The position numbers and the translations under genes are program-made. From Ruminococcus_G sp964621905 (GTDB lineage: Bacteria > Bacillota > Clostridia > Lachnospirales > Lachnospiraceae): a stretch of DNA of 64,000 nucleotides. The DNA lies in assembly GCA_964621905.1 (NCBI GenBank), contig CAZUNG010000004.1:186001-250000 (forward strand). Reading direction: 5' to 3'. Each line of letters starts with the position of its first letter. The first letter of the stretch is position 1. Of the stretch, positions 8,765-17,551 are shown piece by piece. The notes beneath the pieces were generated by a model, which saw only the letters and a list, made by a program, of their open reading frames with translations, did no database searches and was not told the DNA's origin.

Positions 8765-9700
8765 TCAGGCTTTTCCGTTGCTTCCCAGAACCTCTGTAAT
8801 CTTATGAGCAACAACGTCTTTTACATTCTGGCGTCCCACCTTCAGATATTCTCTCGGGTCAAATGCTTCCGGCTTGTTCCACAGAACCTGTCTGACACCG
8901 GCAGTCATGGCAAGACGAAGATCCGAGTCGATGTTGATTTTACATACTGCACTTCTTGCAGCCTGACGCAGCATATCTTCCGGAATACCGATAGCATCTG
9001 CCAGATTTCCGCCATTCTCCTGAATAATCTTAACATATTCCTGAGAAACGCTTGATGCACCGTGAAGAACGATCGGGAAGTTCGGGAGACGTTTTGTGAT
9101 CTCTTCCAGGATGTCAAAACGAAGCAGCGGTTTCTGTCCCGGTTTGAACTTAAACGCACCGTGGCTTGTCCCAATAGCAATTGCCAGAGAATCAACGCCT
9201 GTACGGTCTACAAATTCTTCTACTTCATCAGGATGTGTATATTTGGCATCTTCTGCAGATACATTAACGTCATCTTCTACACCTGCCAGCTGTCCCAGTT
9301 CCCCTTCAACTACCACACCTTTGGAATGTGCATATTCAACAACTTTCTTTGTGACTTCAATATTCTCATCGAAAGAATGATGAGAACCATCGATCATAAC
9401 AGAGGTAAATCCGCCGTCGATACAGGATTTACAGATTTCAAAATCTGCACCGTGATCAAGATGAAGTGCAATCGGGATATCATTTTCAATCAGAGCTGCC
9501 TCAACTAATTTTACCAGGTATGTGTGATTCGCATATTTTCTTGCCCCTGCTGAAACCTGCAGGATCAATGGAGAATTCAGTTCCCCTGCTGCTTCCGTAA
9601 TACCCTGAACGATCTCCATGTTGTTTACGTTGAAAGCGCCTATAGCGTAACCGCCATCATAAGCTTTCTTAAACATTTCTGTTGTTGTAACTAATGCCAT
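8765..9700 (-). CDS. fba: Class II fructose-bisphosphate aldolase
   Basis: Zinc-dependent aldolase of glycolysis; interconverts fructose 1,6-bisphosphate with dihydroxyacetone phosphate and glyceraldehyde 3-phosphate. Zinc-binding and catalytic motifs are visible: ALHLDHGAD, VEGELGQLAG, AIGTSHGAFKF and VLHGASSVS. At 311 residues it is close to the Firmicute class II (FbaA-like) length. A strong promoter and strong terminator flank it, so it is a single-gene unit. Confidence 0.95.
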   Translation of the reverse strand: MALVTTTEMFKKAYDGGYAIGAFNVNNMEIVQGITEAAGELNSPLILQVSAGARKYANHTYLVKLVEAALIENDIPIALHLDHGADFEICKSCIDGGFTSVMIDGSHHSFDENIEVTKKVVEYAHSKGVVVEGELGQLAGVEDDVNVSAEDAKYTHPDEVEEFVDRTGVDSLAIAIGTSHGAFKFKPGQKPLLRFDILEEITKRLPNFPIVLHGASSVSQEYVKIIQENGGNLADAIGIPEDMLRQAARSAVCKINIDSDLRLAMTAGVRQVLWNKPEAFDPREYLKVGRQNVKDVVAHKITEVLGSNGKA

Positions 9701-9769
9701 AATAATACCATCCTTTCTTTTGTTTCATGATTTTTATATAGCATAATTCTAAAAATCTTGGTCTTTTAC

Positions 9770-9798
9770 ATTATACCTAATTCAGGGGAGAATGGCAA
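9770..9798 (-). promoter_or_regulatory. Strong promoter for fba
   Basis: TTGCCA (9793-9798), 17-base spacer, TATAAT (9770-9775) on the minus strand; near consensus, as expected for a glycolytic gene. Confidence 0.8.
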
Positions 9799-9846
9799 TA
9801 AATCTTTTATATTTTTTAAATCCGCTTTCACTTTTACCATCCTAAC

Positions 9847-9873
9847 AAAAAAGAGGCCGTATTTCCGGCCTCT
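9847..9873 (-). terminator. Terminator after NlpC/P60-3D gene
   Basis: Eight-pair stem AGAGGCCG (9852-9859) with CGGCCTCT (9866-9873), then an A-run on the plus strand that reads as a T-run on the minus strand. Confidence 0.85.
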
Positions 9874-9895
9874 TTCGCAAATCGTCTCTGTTTCG

Positions 9896-11953
9896 TTATT
9901 TCAGTAAATAGGTCTGCGCGTACTGAACGCCAAACTGGTTGCACTCATCATGATCATTCATGTAAATATCCACATGACCATACGGGGTACCTCTGTCTTC
10001 CACCGTATAGATTTTTCCATTGATGATCAGCTTCGTTCCAAACGGCACACCAGCCATAGCCACGGTTCTGCCCTCAGTTGGAGCCGTTCCGCTTGCCGTA
10101 GGACCGCCTGACCATTTTCCGCAGCAGATAGAGCAGTTGCAGTATGCCGTCAGCTTAAAGTTGCCAAGCAGTTCTCCATACTGATCACCCGTTGCCAGTG
10201 TGTAAGAAGCACTGTAACTCTGAGCCTTTGCATTCACAGCCTCAATCTTGTCTTCATCACTTTCAGATATAAGTCTTGTCGCCCAGACAGCATTATTATA
10301 GTTGATTCCTGAAGTAATAATTCCGGTTGTGCTGGAGCTTGCATGTATGACCTGTCCGTTGCCCATATACATTACAACATGATAGACGGTACCATTATTC
10401 GCATAGAAGATCAAGTCTCCAGGCTGTGCTTCCGAAATCGGTATCTGTGTTCCGTACTGCGCCTGTTCTCTCGACGTTCTCGGCAGTGAATATCCGAAAT
10501 GCGCATATATCTGCTGAACAAATCCGGAACAGTCCGCACCGTTCGTCAGGCTTGTTCCCCCCCATACGTAGGGATTTCCAAGGAACTGTTTTGCAAATTC
10601 AACCATTGATGTTCCGATAACACTTGAAACACTTGCATCTTTTACGGAAGTCAGCGTATAATAGCAGGCCTTATTGTCAGCCGGAGCAATTTTCTCCTCC
10701 GCCAGCGCATAATTCTCCTCACCTGCTGAAAGTGCCGTCTTTTTGGATTCGATCGCTTCTTTTCTGGCTTCTTTCGCCTCCGCATAGATCTGATTGAGCT
10801 CCTGTGTCTTCTCATCCGTTCTGTCCTGGCTGGATTCATTCTCATCCAGAGCTTTATCGGCTTCACGGTATGCCTTCAGTGTTTCCTGAAACCCCTGTTC
10901 CTGTTCTTCTGTCCACCCCCCTGAAGCTGCAACCTGGCTCTTCGCATCATTTCCGACAATAAGCAGTTCTTTTTTCACAAAGCCTCTGACATTGTCTGAC
11001 TCTACGAAAGCCCATCCATCCAGATCATCCGCAAGAATGAAACACAGTCCGTCTTTCGGGAGTACCCCTATGATACGGGAATCTGTATTCATCTCTTCAC
11101 GGATATTGATATCTTCACCCGTGACCAGCGCATATTCCTTGGAAACAACCGTCTCACGAACTGTTGTTTTGGTATACGTAAGCGCAGCGTTCTCAAGCGG
11201 ATCAATTAAGGATTCTGCAAGAATAAGGTTCTCTTCCTTCTTTTCGCTGACAAACGCATCCGCCTTGTCACCCGTCATCAGATCAGTCTTTTTCACAAAG
11301 CCTCTGACTACTCCGGATTCAATATAAATCCACTCGCTGTCAGCGCCTTCCTCTTTCAGAATAAAGCAGAGTCCGTCTTTTTGCATGGTTCCAACGACAC
11401 GGGCATCTTCGCTTTTTTCTTCATAGATATTCATCTCGTCCGCCTGACAGATCGCATATACTTTATCAACCGTTGTGAAACGGAAAGTATCTACGATGAT
11501 CGGCGGCACGATAATATCCTGTGATGCGATCAGTTCTTCATTAGAATTATAAGGGCTCGGTGTCGGCGTCGGGTCCGGTTCATCGTCCGGTTCCGGTGTC
11601 GGCGTTTCTTCTGGTGTTGGCGTCGGTGTCGGCGTTTCTTCTGGTGTTGGCGTCGGTGTCGGCGTCTCTTCCGGCGGTGTCGGTGTCGGCGTCTCTTCCG
11701 GCGTTGGCGTCGGTGTCGGCGTCGGTTCTTCTGTCGGTTCTTCCGTCGGTTCCGGCGTCGGCTCTTCCGTCGGTTCCGGCGTCGGTTCTTCTGTCGGTTC
11801 TTCCGTCGGTTCTTCCGTCGGTTCCTCCGTCACCACTGGCGGACTTGTCCCCGAAACATCCTCTGCCTCAGCTCCTACAAGAGACGAAAACGGCAAAATC
11901 AGGCTTACCGAGATCGCAATCGCCAGTGCCCTATATATTCTTTTTTTGTGCAT
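9896..11953 (-). CDS. Secreted cell-wall hydrolase: Pro-rich repeat, two SH3 domains, NlpC/P60 and C-terminal 3D domain
   Basis: A 685-residue exported protein. Residues 1-28 form a signal peptide ending near VGAEA. Residues about 34-136 are a Pro/Thr/Glu repeat (EEPTEEPTPEP, then PEETPTPTPT units), probably a wall-spanning spacer. SH3b domains lie at about 164-232 and 268-330, each ending in RGFVKK. A Glu/Lys/Ala-rich helical linker (335-430) leads to an NlpC/P60 domain (about 445-565) with the catalytic Cys in ADCSGF near 474 and His in VYHVVMYMG. A 3D domain (about 594-685) closes the protein, with TAYCNCSICCGK, GTKLIINGKIYTVEDRG and GHVDIYM. NlpC/P60 enzymes cut stem peptides; 3D domains occur in lytic-transglycosylase-like wall proteins. 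Having both in one chain implies a two-activity wall hydrolase (inference). Monocistronic. Confidence 0.9.
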   Translation of the reverse strand: MHKKRIYRALAIAISVSLILPFSSLVGAEAEDVSGTSPPVVTEEPTEEPTEEPTEEPTPEPTEEPTPEPTEEPTEEPTPTPTPTPEETPTPTPPEETPTPTPTPEETPTPTPTPEETPTPEPDDEPDPTPTPSPYNSNEELIASQDIIVPPIIVDTFRFTTVDKVYAICQADEMNIYEEKSEDARVVGTMQKDGLCFILKEEGADSEWIYIESGVVRGFVKKTDLMTGDKADAFVSEKKEENLILAESLIDPLENAALTYTKTTVRETVVSKEYALVTGEDINIREEMNTDSRIIGVLPKDGLCFILADDLDGWAFVESDNVRGFVKKELLIVGNDAKSQVAASGGWTEEQEQGFQETLKAYREADKALDENESSQDRTDEKTQELNQIYAEAKEARKEAIESKKTALSAGEENYALAEEKIAPADNKACYYTLTSVKDASVSSVIGTSMVEFAKQFLGNPYVWGGTSLTNGADCSGFVQQIYAHFGYSLPRTSREQAQYGTQIPISEAQPGDLIFYANNGTVYHVVMYMGNGQVIHASSSTTGIITSGINYNNAVWATRLISESDEDKIEAVNAKAQSYSASYTLATGDQYGELLGNFKLTAYCNCSICCGKWSGGPTASGTAPTEGRTVAMAGVPFGTKLIINGKIYTVEDRGTPYGHVDIYMNDHDECNQFGVQYAQTYLLK
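11566..11835 (-). repeat. In-frame tandem repeat encoding the Pro/Thr/Glu spacer
   Basis: Degenerate tandem repeats. A 30-base unit coding for PEETPTPTPT is seen two to three times around 11611-11705, and shorter 12- and 18-base units coding for EEPT and EEPTPEPT follow to about 11832. All units are multiples of three, so copy-number change would alter spacer length without breaking the frame. Confidence 0.85.
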
Positions 11954-12048
11954 GTCGATTCACTTATCCTTTCCAGTTTCAATATACTGCTCTTCAAGCA
12001 TTTCAATGAATGCTTTAACAATGCACACGATGATACATTATTAGTTAT

Positions 12049-12077
12049 ATACTATTCCAATTTGTCCCAGAATGCAA
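12049..12077 (-). promoter_or_regulatory. Promoter for NlpC/P60-3D gene with a palindrome upstream
   Basis: TTGCAT (12072-12077), 17-base spacer, TAGTAT (12049-12054), minus strand. A 15-base palindrome, ATTCCATTTTGGAAT (12087-12101), lies ten bases upstream of the -35 and may be a regulator site. The whole gap 11954-12279 holds this promoter, the palindrome and two hairpins (12125-12160 and 12232-12271); no coding sequence is seen. Confidence 0.5.
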
Positions 12078-12124
12078 GTTTTTTTCATTCCATTTTGGAA
12101 TATCGCTGTGTTTTTTCTGTGAAC

Positions 12125-12160
12125 AAAAAGATGAAATTACGCGGTATTTTTCATCTTTTT
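12125..12160. terminator. Perfect inverted repeat, possible second atp terminator
   Basis: AAAAAGATGAAA (12125-12136) and TTTCATCTTTTT (12149-12160) form a perfect 12-pair stem with a 12-base loop. It has A-run/T-run ends on both strands and lies after the main atp terminator, so it may be a tandem fail-safe terminator. Confidence 0.5.
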
Positions 12161-12231
12161 ATTTTCATTTTTGATAGCGATCATTTTTATCTCCAGCCCG
12201 ATCCGGCATCAGACCTTCTTTCCCACGAGAC

Positions 12232-12271
12232 AAAAAGCAGAAGAACCTGCCGTCTGGCTCTTCTGCTTTTT
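12232..12271 (-). terminator. Terminator of the ATP synthase operon
   Basis: Perfect 13-pair stem AAAAAGCAGAAGA (12232-12244) with TCTTCTGCTTTTT (12259-12271). It lies eight bases beyond the atpC stop and ends in TTTTT on the minus strand. Confidence 0.9.
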
Positions 12272-12279
12272 CATTTTTT

Positions 12280-12687
12280 CTATTTATGTTTGCTGGCCGC
12301 TTTCAGCCTGGACATTGCCCTTGCAAGAGATGCCTGGGTATGATAATACTCAATCAGACTCTGCCTCTGACGAAGCTGTTCCTGTGCCCGTTCTTTGGCC
12401 TCTCTGGCTCTCAGGATATCGATATCTTCCGGGCGCTCAGCGGAGTCCACCAGCACCAGTGCACGATTATTGATCATCTGAACAAACCCGGTGCCGACAA
12501 CTACATTTGTCCAGTTTCCGTCCTCTGTCTGAAAGCGCATCTCACCGGCAACCACCGCCATCACCATATCTTCATGATGCGCCATGACAGCGGCTTCGCC
12601 ATCCATAGCCGGCAGGATCAGAATATTCACCATCCCCTCATAAAACACTTTATTTGTCGCTATAATGGAGACTCTAAATGTACTCAT
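12280..12687 (-). CDS. atpC: ATP synthase epsilon subunit
   Basis: Central-stalk subunit of F1 that couples to the c-ring and regulates hydrolysis. The 135 residues give an N-terminal beta-sandwich (FRVSIIATNKVFYEG, LPAMDGEAAVMAHHED in place of the usual GxxGVLPxHxP) and a C-terminal helical hairpin rich in Arg, Ala and Glu. Divergent but in the expected last position of the operon, 15 bases after atpD, with a consensus ribosome binding site. Confidence 0.92.
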   Translation of the reverse strand: MSTFRVSIIATNKVFYEGMVNILILPAMDGEAAVMAHHEDMVMAVVAGEMRFQTEDGNWTNVVVGTGFVQMINNRALVLVDSAERPEDIDILRAREAKERAQEQLRQRQSLIEYYHTQASLARAMSRLKAASKHK

Positions 12688-12702
12688 GGAATCACTCTCC
12701 CG

Positions 12703-14118
12703 CTATGCACCGACCTTCTGATCACCAGAAGATTCTTTTTCTGCTTTCTCAATCACTTCATCAATTGTCCCGACATTGAAAAATGCTGTTTCCGGATATT
12801 CATCCATTTCCCCCTCCACGATCATGCGAAATCCGCGGATTGTCTCAGTGATCGGAACATACTTACCGGGAACACCTGTAAAATTTTCGGCCACGTGGAA
12901 CGGCTGTGACAGGAACTTCTGGATTTTACGTGCACGGTATACTGTCAGTTTATCTTCTTCCGAGAGTTCCTCCATTCCCAGAATTCCAATAATATCCTGC
13001 AGCTCTTTATATTTCTGAAGAAATTCCTGTACTTTCCTGGCAATCTCATAATGTTCCTCACCCACGACATCTGCTTCCAGAATCCTGGAGGTAGACTCCA
13101 GCGGATCCACTGCCGGATAAATACCCTGCTCTACAATTTTTCTGGAAAGTACCGTAGTTGCGTCCAGATGTGCAAATGTGGTCGCAGGCGCCGGGTCTGT
13201 GAGGTCATCCGCCGGCACATATACCGCCTGTACCGAAGTAACGGAGCCTTCCTTTGTCGATGCGATGCGTTCCTGAAGCTCTCCCATTTCATTTGCCAGC
13301 GTCGGCTGATAACCGACTGCAGACGGCATACGTCCCAGCAGTGCAGAGACTTCCGACCCCGCCTGAACAAACCGAAAAATATTGTCAATAAACAACAGCA
13401 CATTTTGGTGTTCCTGATCACGGAAATACTCCGCCATCGTAAGACCCGTCTCCGCGACACGCATACGTGCTCCCGGAGGCTCATTCATCTGTCCGAACAC
13501 GAGAGCTGTTTTATCCAGAACACCCGACTCTTTCATTTCTGACCAGAGGTCATTTCCTTCACGAGAACGTTCTCCGACACCGGTGAAAATCGAATATCCA
13601 CCGTGTTCCGTTGCAATATTATGGATAAGTTCCTGGATCAGAACCGTTTTTCCAACACCAGCGCCTCCAAACAGACCAATTTTTCCGCCCTTTGCATAAG
13701 GTGCCAGAAGATCGATGACTTTAATCCCCGTCTCTAATACCTCAACAACAGGACTTTGATCTTCAAAGCTCGGAGGATCCCTGTGAATCACCCATCGTCT
13801 CTCGCCGTCAGGTATTTCCTCACCGCCGTCAATGATATCCCCCAAAACGTTGAACAGTCTGCCCAGAGTTTCCATTCCCACCGGCACCTTTACCCCGCTC
13901 CCGGTGGCAAGAACTTCCATGTCTCTACGAAGTCCTTCACTGGCGGCAAGCATGATGCAGCGGACGGTATGATTGCCGATATGCTGCGCTACTTCCATCA
14001 CACACCGTCTTCCGTCATTGTCGACTTCAAGGGCGTCTTTGATATCCGGCAGGTCATTGTCTTCAAATTCCACGTCCACTACAGGTCCCATAACCTGCAC
14101 AATTTTACCTTTTTTCAT
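12703..14118 (-). CDS. atpD: ATP synthase beta subunit
   Basis: Catalytic F1 subunit. Walker A GGAGVGKT, the GERSREGNDL and MNEPPGARMRV blocks, LLFIDNIFRF (Walker B) and SALLGRMPSAVGYQPTLA are all present, so it should be active. The ATG at 14118 (MKKGKIVQVMGPVVDVEF) is preferred over a GTG nine bases upstream that falls inside the GGGAAGTGG region likely to serve as the ribosome binding site. The protein is about 471 residues. Confidence 0.97.
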   Translation of the reverse strand: MKKGKIVQVMGPVVDVEFEDNDLPDIKDALEVDNDGRRCVMEVAQHIGNHTVRCIMLAASEGLRRDMEVLATGSGVKVPVGMETLGRLFNVLGDIIDGGEEIPDGERRWVIHRDPPSFEDQSPVVEVLETGIKVIDLLAPYAKGGKIGLFGGAGVGKTVLIQELIHNIATEHGGYSIFTGVGERSREGNDLWSEMKESGVLDKTALVFGQMNEPPGARMRVAETGLTMAEYFRDQEHQNVLLFIDNIFRFVQAGSEVSALLGRMPSAVGYQPTLANEMGELQERIASTKEGSVTSVQAVYVPADDLTDPAPATTFAHLDATTVLSRKIVEQGIYPAVDPLESTSRILEADVVGEEHYEIARKVQEFLQKYKELQDIIGILGMEELSEEDKLTVYRARKIQKFLSQPFHVAENFTGVPGKYVPITETIRGFRMIVEGEMDEYPETAFFNVGTIDEVIEKAEKESSGDQKVGA

Positions 14119-14146
14119 TCTATCCACTTCCCACTCTTTATCAATT

Positions 14147-15028
14147 TTATTTCGACTGCTGTGCCCTTGCGCCGCTGCATACCTCTGTGATCTCCTGTGT
14201 GATAGCCGCCTGGCGGACTCTGTTATACTCGATGGAAAGATCTTTGAGCATATCTTTGGCGCTGTCAGTTGCCGCCTGCATGGCCATCATACGTGCATTC
14301 TGCTCGCAGGAATAGGATTCCACAAGTGCACCATATAAGATCCCAGCAAGATAGTTTGGTACAATATGTTCCAGCACCTGCCCTGCAGACGGCAGAAACA
14401 AAACTTCTTCCATGTGTACATCCACCGGCACTTCACTGATGGTGATCCGCTTCATCGGAAGCAGCTGAATCACCTCATTTTCAAACTGTACACCCCCCGT
14501 CATTCTTGTAAAGATCAGCTGGATCTCATCCAGTTCTTTCTTCCGGTAAAGGTCAATCATCTTCTCAGTGACCACGCGGGCACGGTGCATCGTCGGTTTT
14601 TGAACCGTGTAACGGAAGGTCATATCGATATTGATTCCCTTGCGCTCAAAATATTTCCGTCCCAGCTGTCCCAGTACAAAGAGCATATGATCAGGTGTTT
14701 CCTTCATACGCTCCTCTGCAAGCTTCACAATATTATGATTGTAAGACCCGGCCATCCCTTTATCCGCAGTGATCACAATATATCCGACCTTTTTCCCGGC
14801 AGGTTCTTTCTCCCGTCCGCTTTCAAGATAGATATGTTCCACATCGCCGATATGACGCATCAGACGGTGGACGGTCGACTGCATGGTATAAAAGTACGGT
14901 TCCGTTTCCTCCAGGCGTTTTTTTGCCTTCTTGATCTTGGCCGAAGAAATCATATACATCGCATTCGTGATTTTCATGGTATCCTGAATGCTTCTCATTC
15001 TGCTTTGTATTTCTCTCGTATTCGCCAT
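14147..15028 (-). CDS. atpG: ATP synthase gamma subunit
   Basis: Rotor shaft of F1. N-terminal helix MANTREIQSRMRSIQDTMKI and the C-terminal helix MQAATDSAKDMLKDLSIEYN with RQAAITQEITEV pack as the coiled coil of the family. GYIVITADKGMAGSYN matches the Rossmann-like part (usually SDRGLCGxxN; here ADKGMAGSYN). Length 293. It starts seven bases after the atpA stop. Confidence 0.95.
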   Translation of the reverse strand: MANTREIQSRMRSIQDTMKITNAMYMISSAKIKKAKKRLEETEPYFYTMQSTVHRLMRHIGDVEHIYLESGREKEPAGKKVGYIVITADKGMAGSYNHNIVKLAEERMKETPDHMLFVLGQLGRKYFERKGINIDMTFRYTVQKPTMHRARVVTEKMIDLYRKKELDEIQLIFTRMTGGVQFENEVIQLLPMKRITISEVPVDVHMEEVLFLPSAGQVLEHIVPNYLAGILYGALVESYSCEQNARMMAMQAATDSAKDMLKDLSIEYNRVRQAAITQEITEVCSGARAQQSK

Positions 15029-15034
15029 ATGTCA

Positions 15035-16537
15035 TCACCTGTTCTTAAATTCATTGGCAATCTCTGCAATCCTTGCCGCCATCTCATCTGTCAGAGTCTT
15101 TGTTTCATTGATCTCCTTCGCGACCTCCGGATGCATATTTGCAAAAAAGGACAGCATGTCAGCCTGAAACTGTTTGATTTTTTTCGCCTCCACATCAAGC
15201 ATCACCTTCCCTGTCGCCGCGCAAAGCGTGATCACCTGATCAGACAGGTTCATCGGCTGGCATAGGGGCTGCTTCAGCAGCTGCATCAGTCCGCTTCCAT
15301 ACTTCAGCTGCTCTGTTGTCGCCGGATCAAGATCTGAGCTGAACTGCGTAAAGATCTCCATCTCACGGTACTGTGCCAGATCAATGCGGACACTGCCCGC
15401 CGCTTTTTTCATCGCTTTCGTCTGGGCTGCACCGCCGACACGTGACACGGACAGTCCTACGTTGACTGCCGGGCGCATACCGGCAAAAAACAGATCACTT
15501 TCCAGGAAAATCTGACCGTCCGTGATGGAAATAACATTTGTCGGAATATATGCCGATACATCTCCCGCCTGTGTTTCGATAATCGGAAGTGCCGTGATCG
15601 AACCGCCGCCTTTTTCATCACTCAGCCGGCTGGAACGTTCCAGAAGTCTGGAATGCAGATAAAAGACATCGCCCGGGTAAGCCTCCCTGCCCGGAGATCT
15701 GCCCAGAAGAAGCGACAGTGCCCGGTACGCAACCGCATGTTTTGACAGATCATCATAGACAATCAAAACATCTTTCCCCTGATACATAAAGTATTCTGCA
15801 AGTGCAGTTGCTGAATACGGAGCAATATACTGAAGTGAAGCACAGTCGCTGGCTGTTGCCGATACGACAACCGAATAGTCCATTGCATCGTTCTTCTGAA
15901 GCGTGTTGACGACTTTCGCCACCGTCGATGCTTTCTGGCCAATCGCCGTATAAATGCAGACCACATCTTTTCCTTTCTGGTTCAGGATCGTGTCAATCGC
16001 AATGGATGTTTTTCCCGTCTGCCTGTCGCCGATGATCAGCTCTCTCTGCCCCCGTCCGATCGGAAACATGGAATCAATCGCCAGAATCCCAGTTTCCAGC
16101 GGGACATCGACAGATTTTCTGTCAATAATTCCCGGTGCCTCATTCTCTATCGGACGGTAGTCCTCTGACGAAATCTCTCCTTTGCCGTCAATCGGAGCGC
16201 CCAGAGCGTCGACAATACGTCCGATATAGCCCTTGCCTACCGGGATACCTGCTTTGCGCTTCGTACGTCTGACTTTTGTCCCCTCACGGATTCCAGTCTC
16301 TTTGCCGAACAAAATGCAACCCGTCTCATTTCTTTTGATGTCCTGAACCATACCTTTCAAACCGTTTTCAAAGATAACGATTTCTCCATACATCACATGA
16401 TCCAGACCGTAAATTGTCGCAATGCCGTCGCCGACCCAGATGACTGTGCCCGTCTCCGAAGCTTCTTCGTTTATTTCAAAATTCTCAATTTCGCTTTTTA
16501 AAATCGATATGATTTCATCTGAACTAAATGCACCCAC
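15035..16537 (-). CDS. atpA: ATP synthase alpha subunit
   Basis: Non-catalytic nucleotide-binding F1 subunit with regulatory role. Walker A GDRQTGKT, the VGDGIATIYGL beta-barrel region, SIGRGQREL-type block (here PIGRGQRELIIGDRQ) and AYPGDVFYLHSRLLERSSR are present. The start is taken at GTG 16537, eight bases after GGAGG. A GTG at 16546 overlaps that Shine-Dalgarno and is unlikely. About 500 residues. Confidence 0.96.
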   Translation of the reverse strand: MGAFSSDEIISILKSEIENFEINEEASETGTVIWVGDGIATIYGLDHVMYGEIVIFENGLKGMVQDIKRNETGCILFGKETGIREGTKVRRTKRKAGIPVGKGYIGRIVDALGAPIDGKGEISSEDYRPIENEAPGIIDRKSVDVPLETGILAIDSMFPIGRGQRELIIGDRQTGKTSIAIDTILNQKGKDVVCIYTAIGQKASTVAKVVNTLQKNDAMDYSVVVSATASDCASLQYIAPYSATALAEYFMYQGKDVLIVYDDLSKHAVAYRALSLLLGRSPGREAYPGDVFYLHSRLLERSSRLSDEKGGGSITALPIIETQAGDVSAYIPTNVISITDGQIFLESDLFFAGMRPAVNVGLSVSRVGGAAQTKAMKKAAGSVRIDLAQYREMEIFTQFSSDLDPATTEQLKYGSGLMQLLKQPLCQPMNLSDQVITLCAATGKVMLDVEAKKIKQFQADMLSFFANMHPEVAKEINETKTLTDEMAARIAEIANEFKNR

Positions 16538-16542
16538 TCTTT

Positions 16543-17046
16543 TCACCTCCGGGTCAGTTTTTGTTCTAATTGCTGAAGTCTGCCTTTAAGGCTCCAGTCA
16601 TATTCCTCATTATTTACACGCAGAACAAATCCACCGATCAGTTCCGGTTTCTTTATCATATTGAGCGCCGCCTGTTCTGCGTGATATTTCTTTTTCAGAA
16701 AGGCACGGATTCTTTCCTGCTGCAGTTCTTCAGGCGGTGTGACATACTCAATCACCGCATCCACCACCTTCGTCTGCTGATGCATATATTTTCTGTATTC
16801 CCGGAAAATATCATCAAGATCACCGGCTCTTTCGTAACTGCACAACACTTTCAGAAAGCTATGTAACTCGTTCGGAAAAATCCGATCGATTACCCTGTAT
16901 TTTTCTTTCTTTGTGACAACCGGGCTTTTCAATGCTGTTAAGACAAGCGGTTCTTCCTCCAGCAGTCTCTGTGCGTCTTCCACTTTTTCCTGTGGTATCG
17001 AAAGCTCATAGAGAACTCTGGCATAATTAATGGCTGTTTGTGTCAT
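16543..17046 (-). CDS. atpH: ATP synthase delta subunit
   Basis: Peripheral-stalk subunit joining F1 to the b dimer. About 167 residues beginning MTQTAINYARVLYELS, with the OSCP/delta C-terminal region (KKPELIGGFVLRVNNEEYDWSLKGRL). The start at 17046 has GGGTG upstream; its first residues overlap the end of atpF. Correct position between atpF and atpA. Confidence 0.93.
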   Translation of the reverse strand: MTQTAINYARVLYELSIPQEKVEDAQRLLEEEPLVLTALKSPVVTKKEKYRVIDRIFPNELHSFLKVLCSYERAGDLDDIFREYRKYMHQQTKVVDAVIEYVTPPEELQQERIRAFLKKKYHAEQAALNMIKKPELIGGFVLRVNNEEYDWSLKGRLQQLEQKLTRR

Positions 17047-17530
17047 TGGCATCACCCGCTTTTGTTAGAAATGAATCGTAGAGCATACGGTCATTTTCTT
17101 CCCTGCTCTGTTCGCTGAGCATTTTGACCGCTGCAGTCATCGCAAGAGACGCAATCTGAGAACGCATATCTTCCATCGCTTTTTCCCTGCTCATCTCAAT
17201 GGAGCGGTTCGCTTCCTCCACGATTTTCCCCGCTTTCTCGTTGGCTTCCCGAACAATCCGCTCTGCTTCCTCTTTGGCCGTGTCCTGCGCCTTTTTCACA
17301 ATTTCCTCAGAAGTCTCATATGCATGACGCAAAGATACCTCATACTCTTCTTTCAGCTGGTTCGCCGCCTGATTGGCATGGTCTGCGGCCTCCAGATTAT
17401 TTTTAATTTCATGATCCCGTTTTTCCATAATGGCCGTAACCGGTTTAATCAGAAACTTCCTCAGGATTAAAAAGAGGATCATCAGATTGATAACTGTAAA
17501 AATAACGTTATAAATGTCAAGGCTTAGCAT
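17027..17530 (-). CDS. atpF: ATP synthase b subunit
   Basis: Peripheral-stalk membrane subunit. One N-terminal transmembrane helix (MLSLDIYNVIFTVINLMILF, residues about 1-25) followed by a long Ala/Glu/Lys-rich coiled coil. The start at 17530 has AGGTG at good spacing. Its 3' end overlaps atpH, suggesting coupled translation. Confidence 0.94.
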   Translation of the reverse strand: MLSLDIYNVIFTVINLMILFLILRKFLIKPVTAIMEKRDHEIKNNLEAADHANQAANQLKEEYEVSLRHAYETSEEIVKKAQDTAKEEAERIVREANEKAGKIVEEANRSIEMSREKAMEDMRSQIASLAMTAAVKMLSEQSREENDRMLYDSFLTKAGDANDTNSH

Positions 17531-17551
17531 CTGCCTCACCTGCCTTTCAAT

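Noticed and set aside
11566..11835. CRISPR-like array from the 30-base repeats
   Set aside because: Units are contiguous and degenerate without unique spacers, and they translate in frame as a Pro/Thr/Glu linker of a clear secreted protein.
14366..15265. Plus-strand open frame opposite atpG and atpA
   Set aside because: Antisense to the ATP synthase genes and with no family motif.
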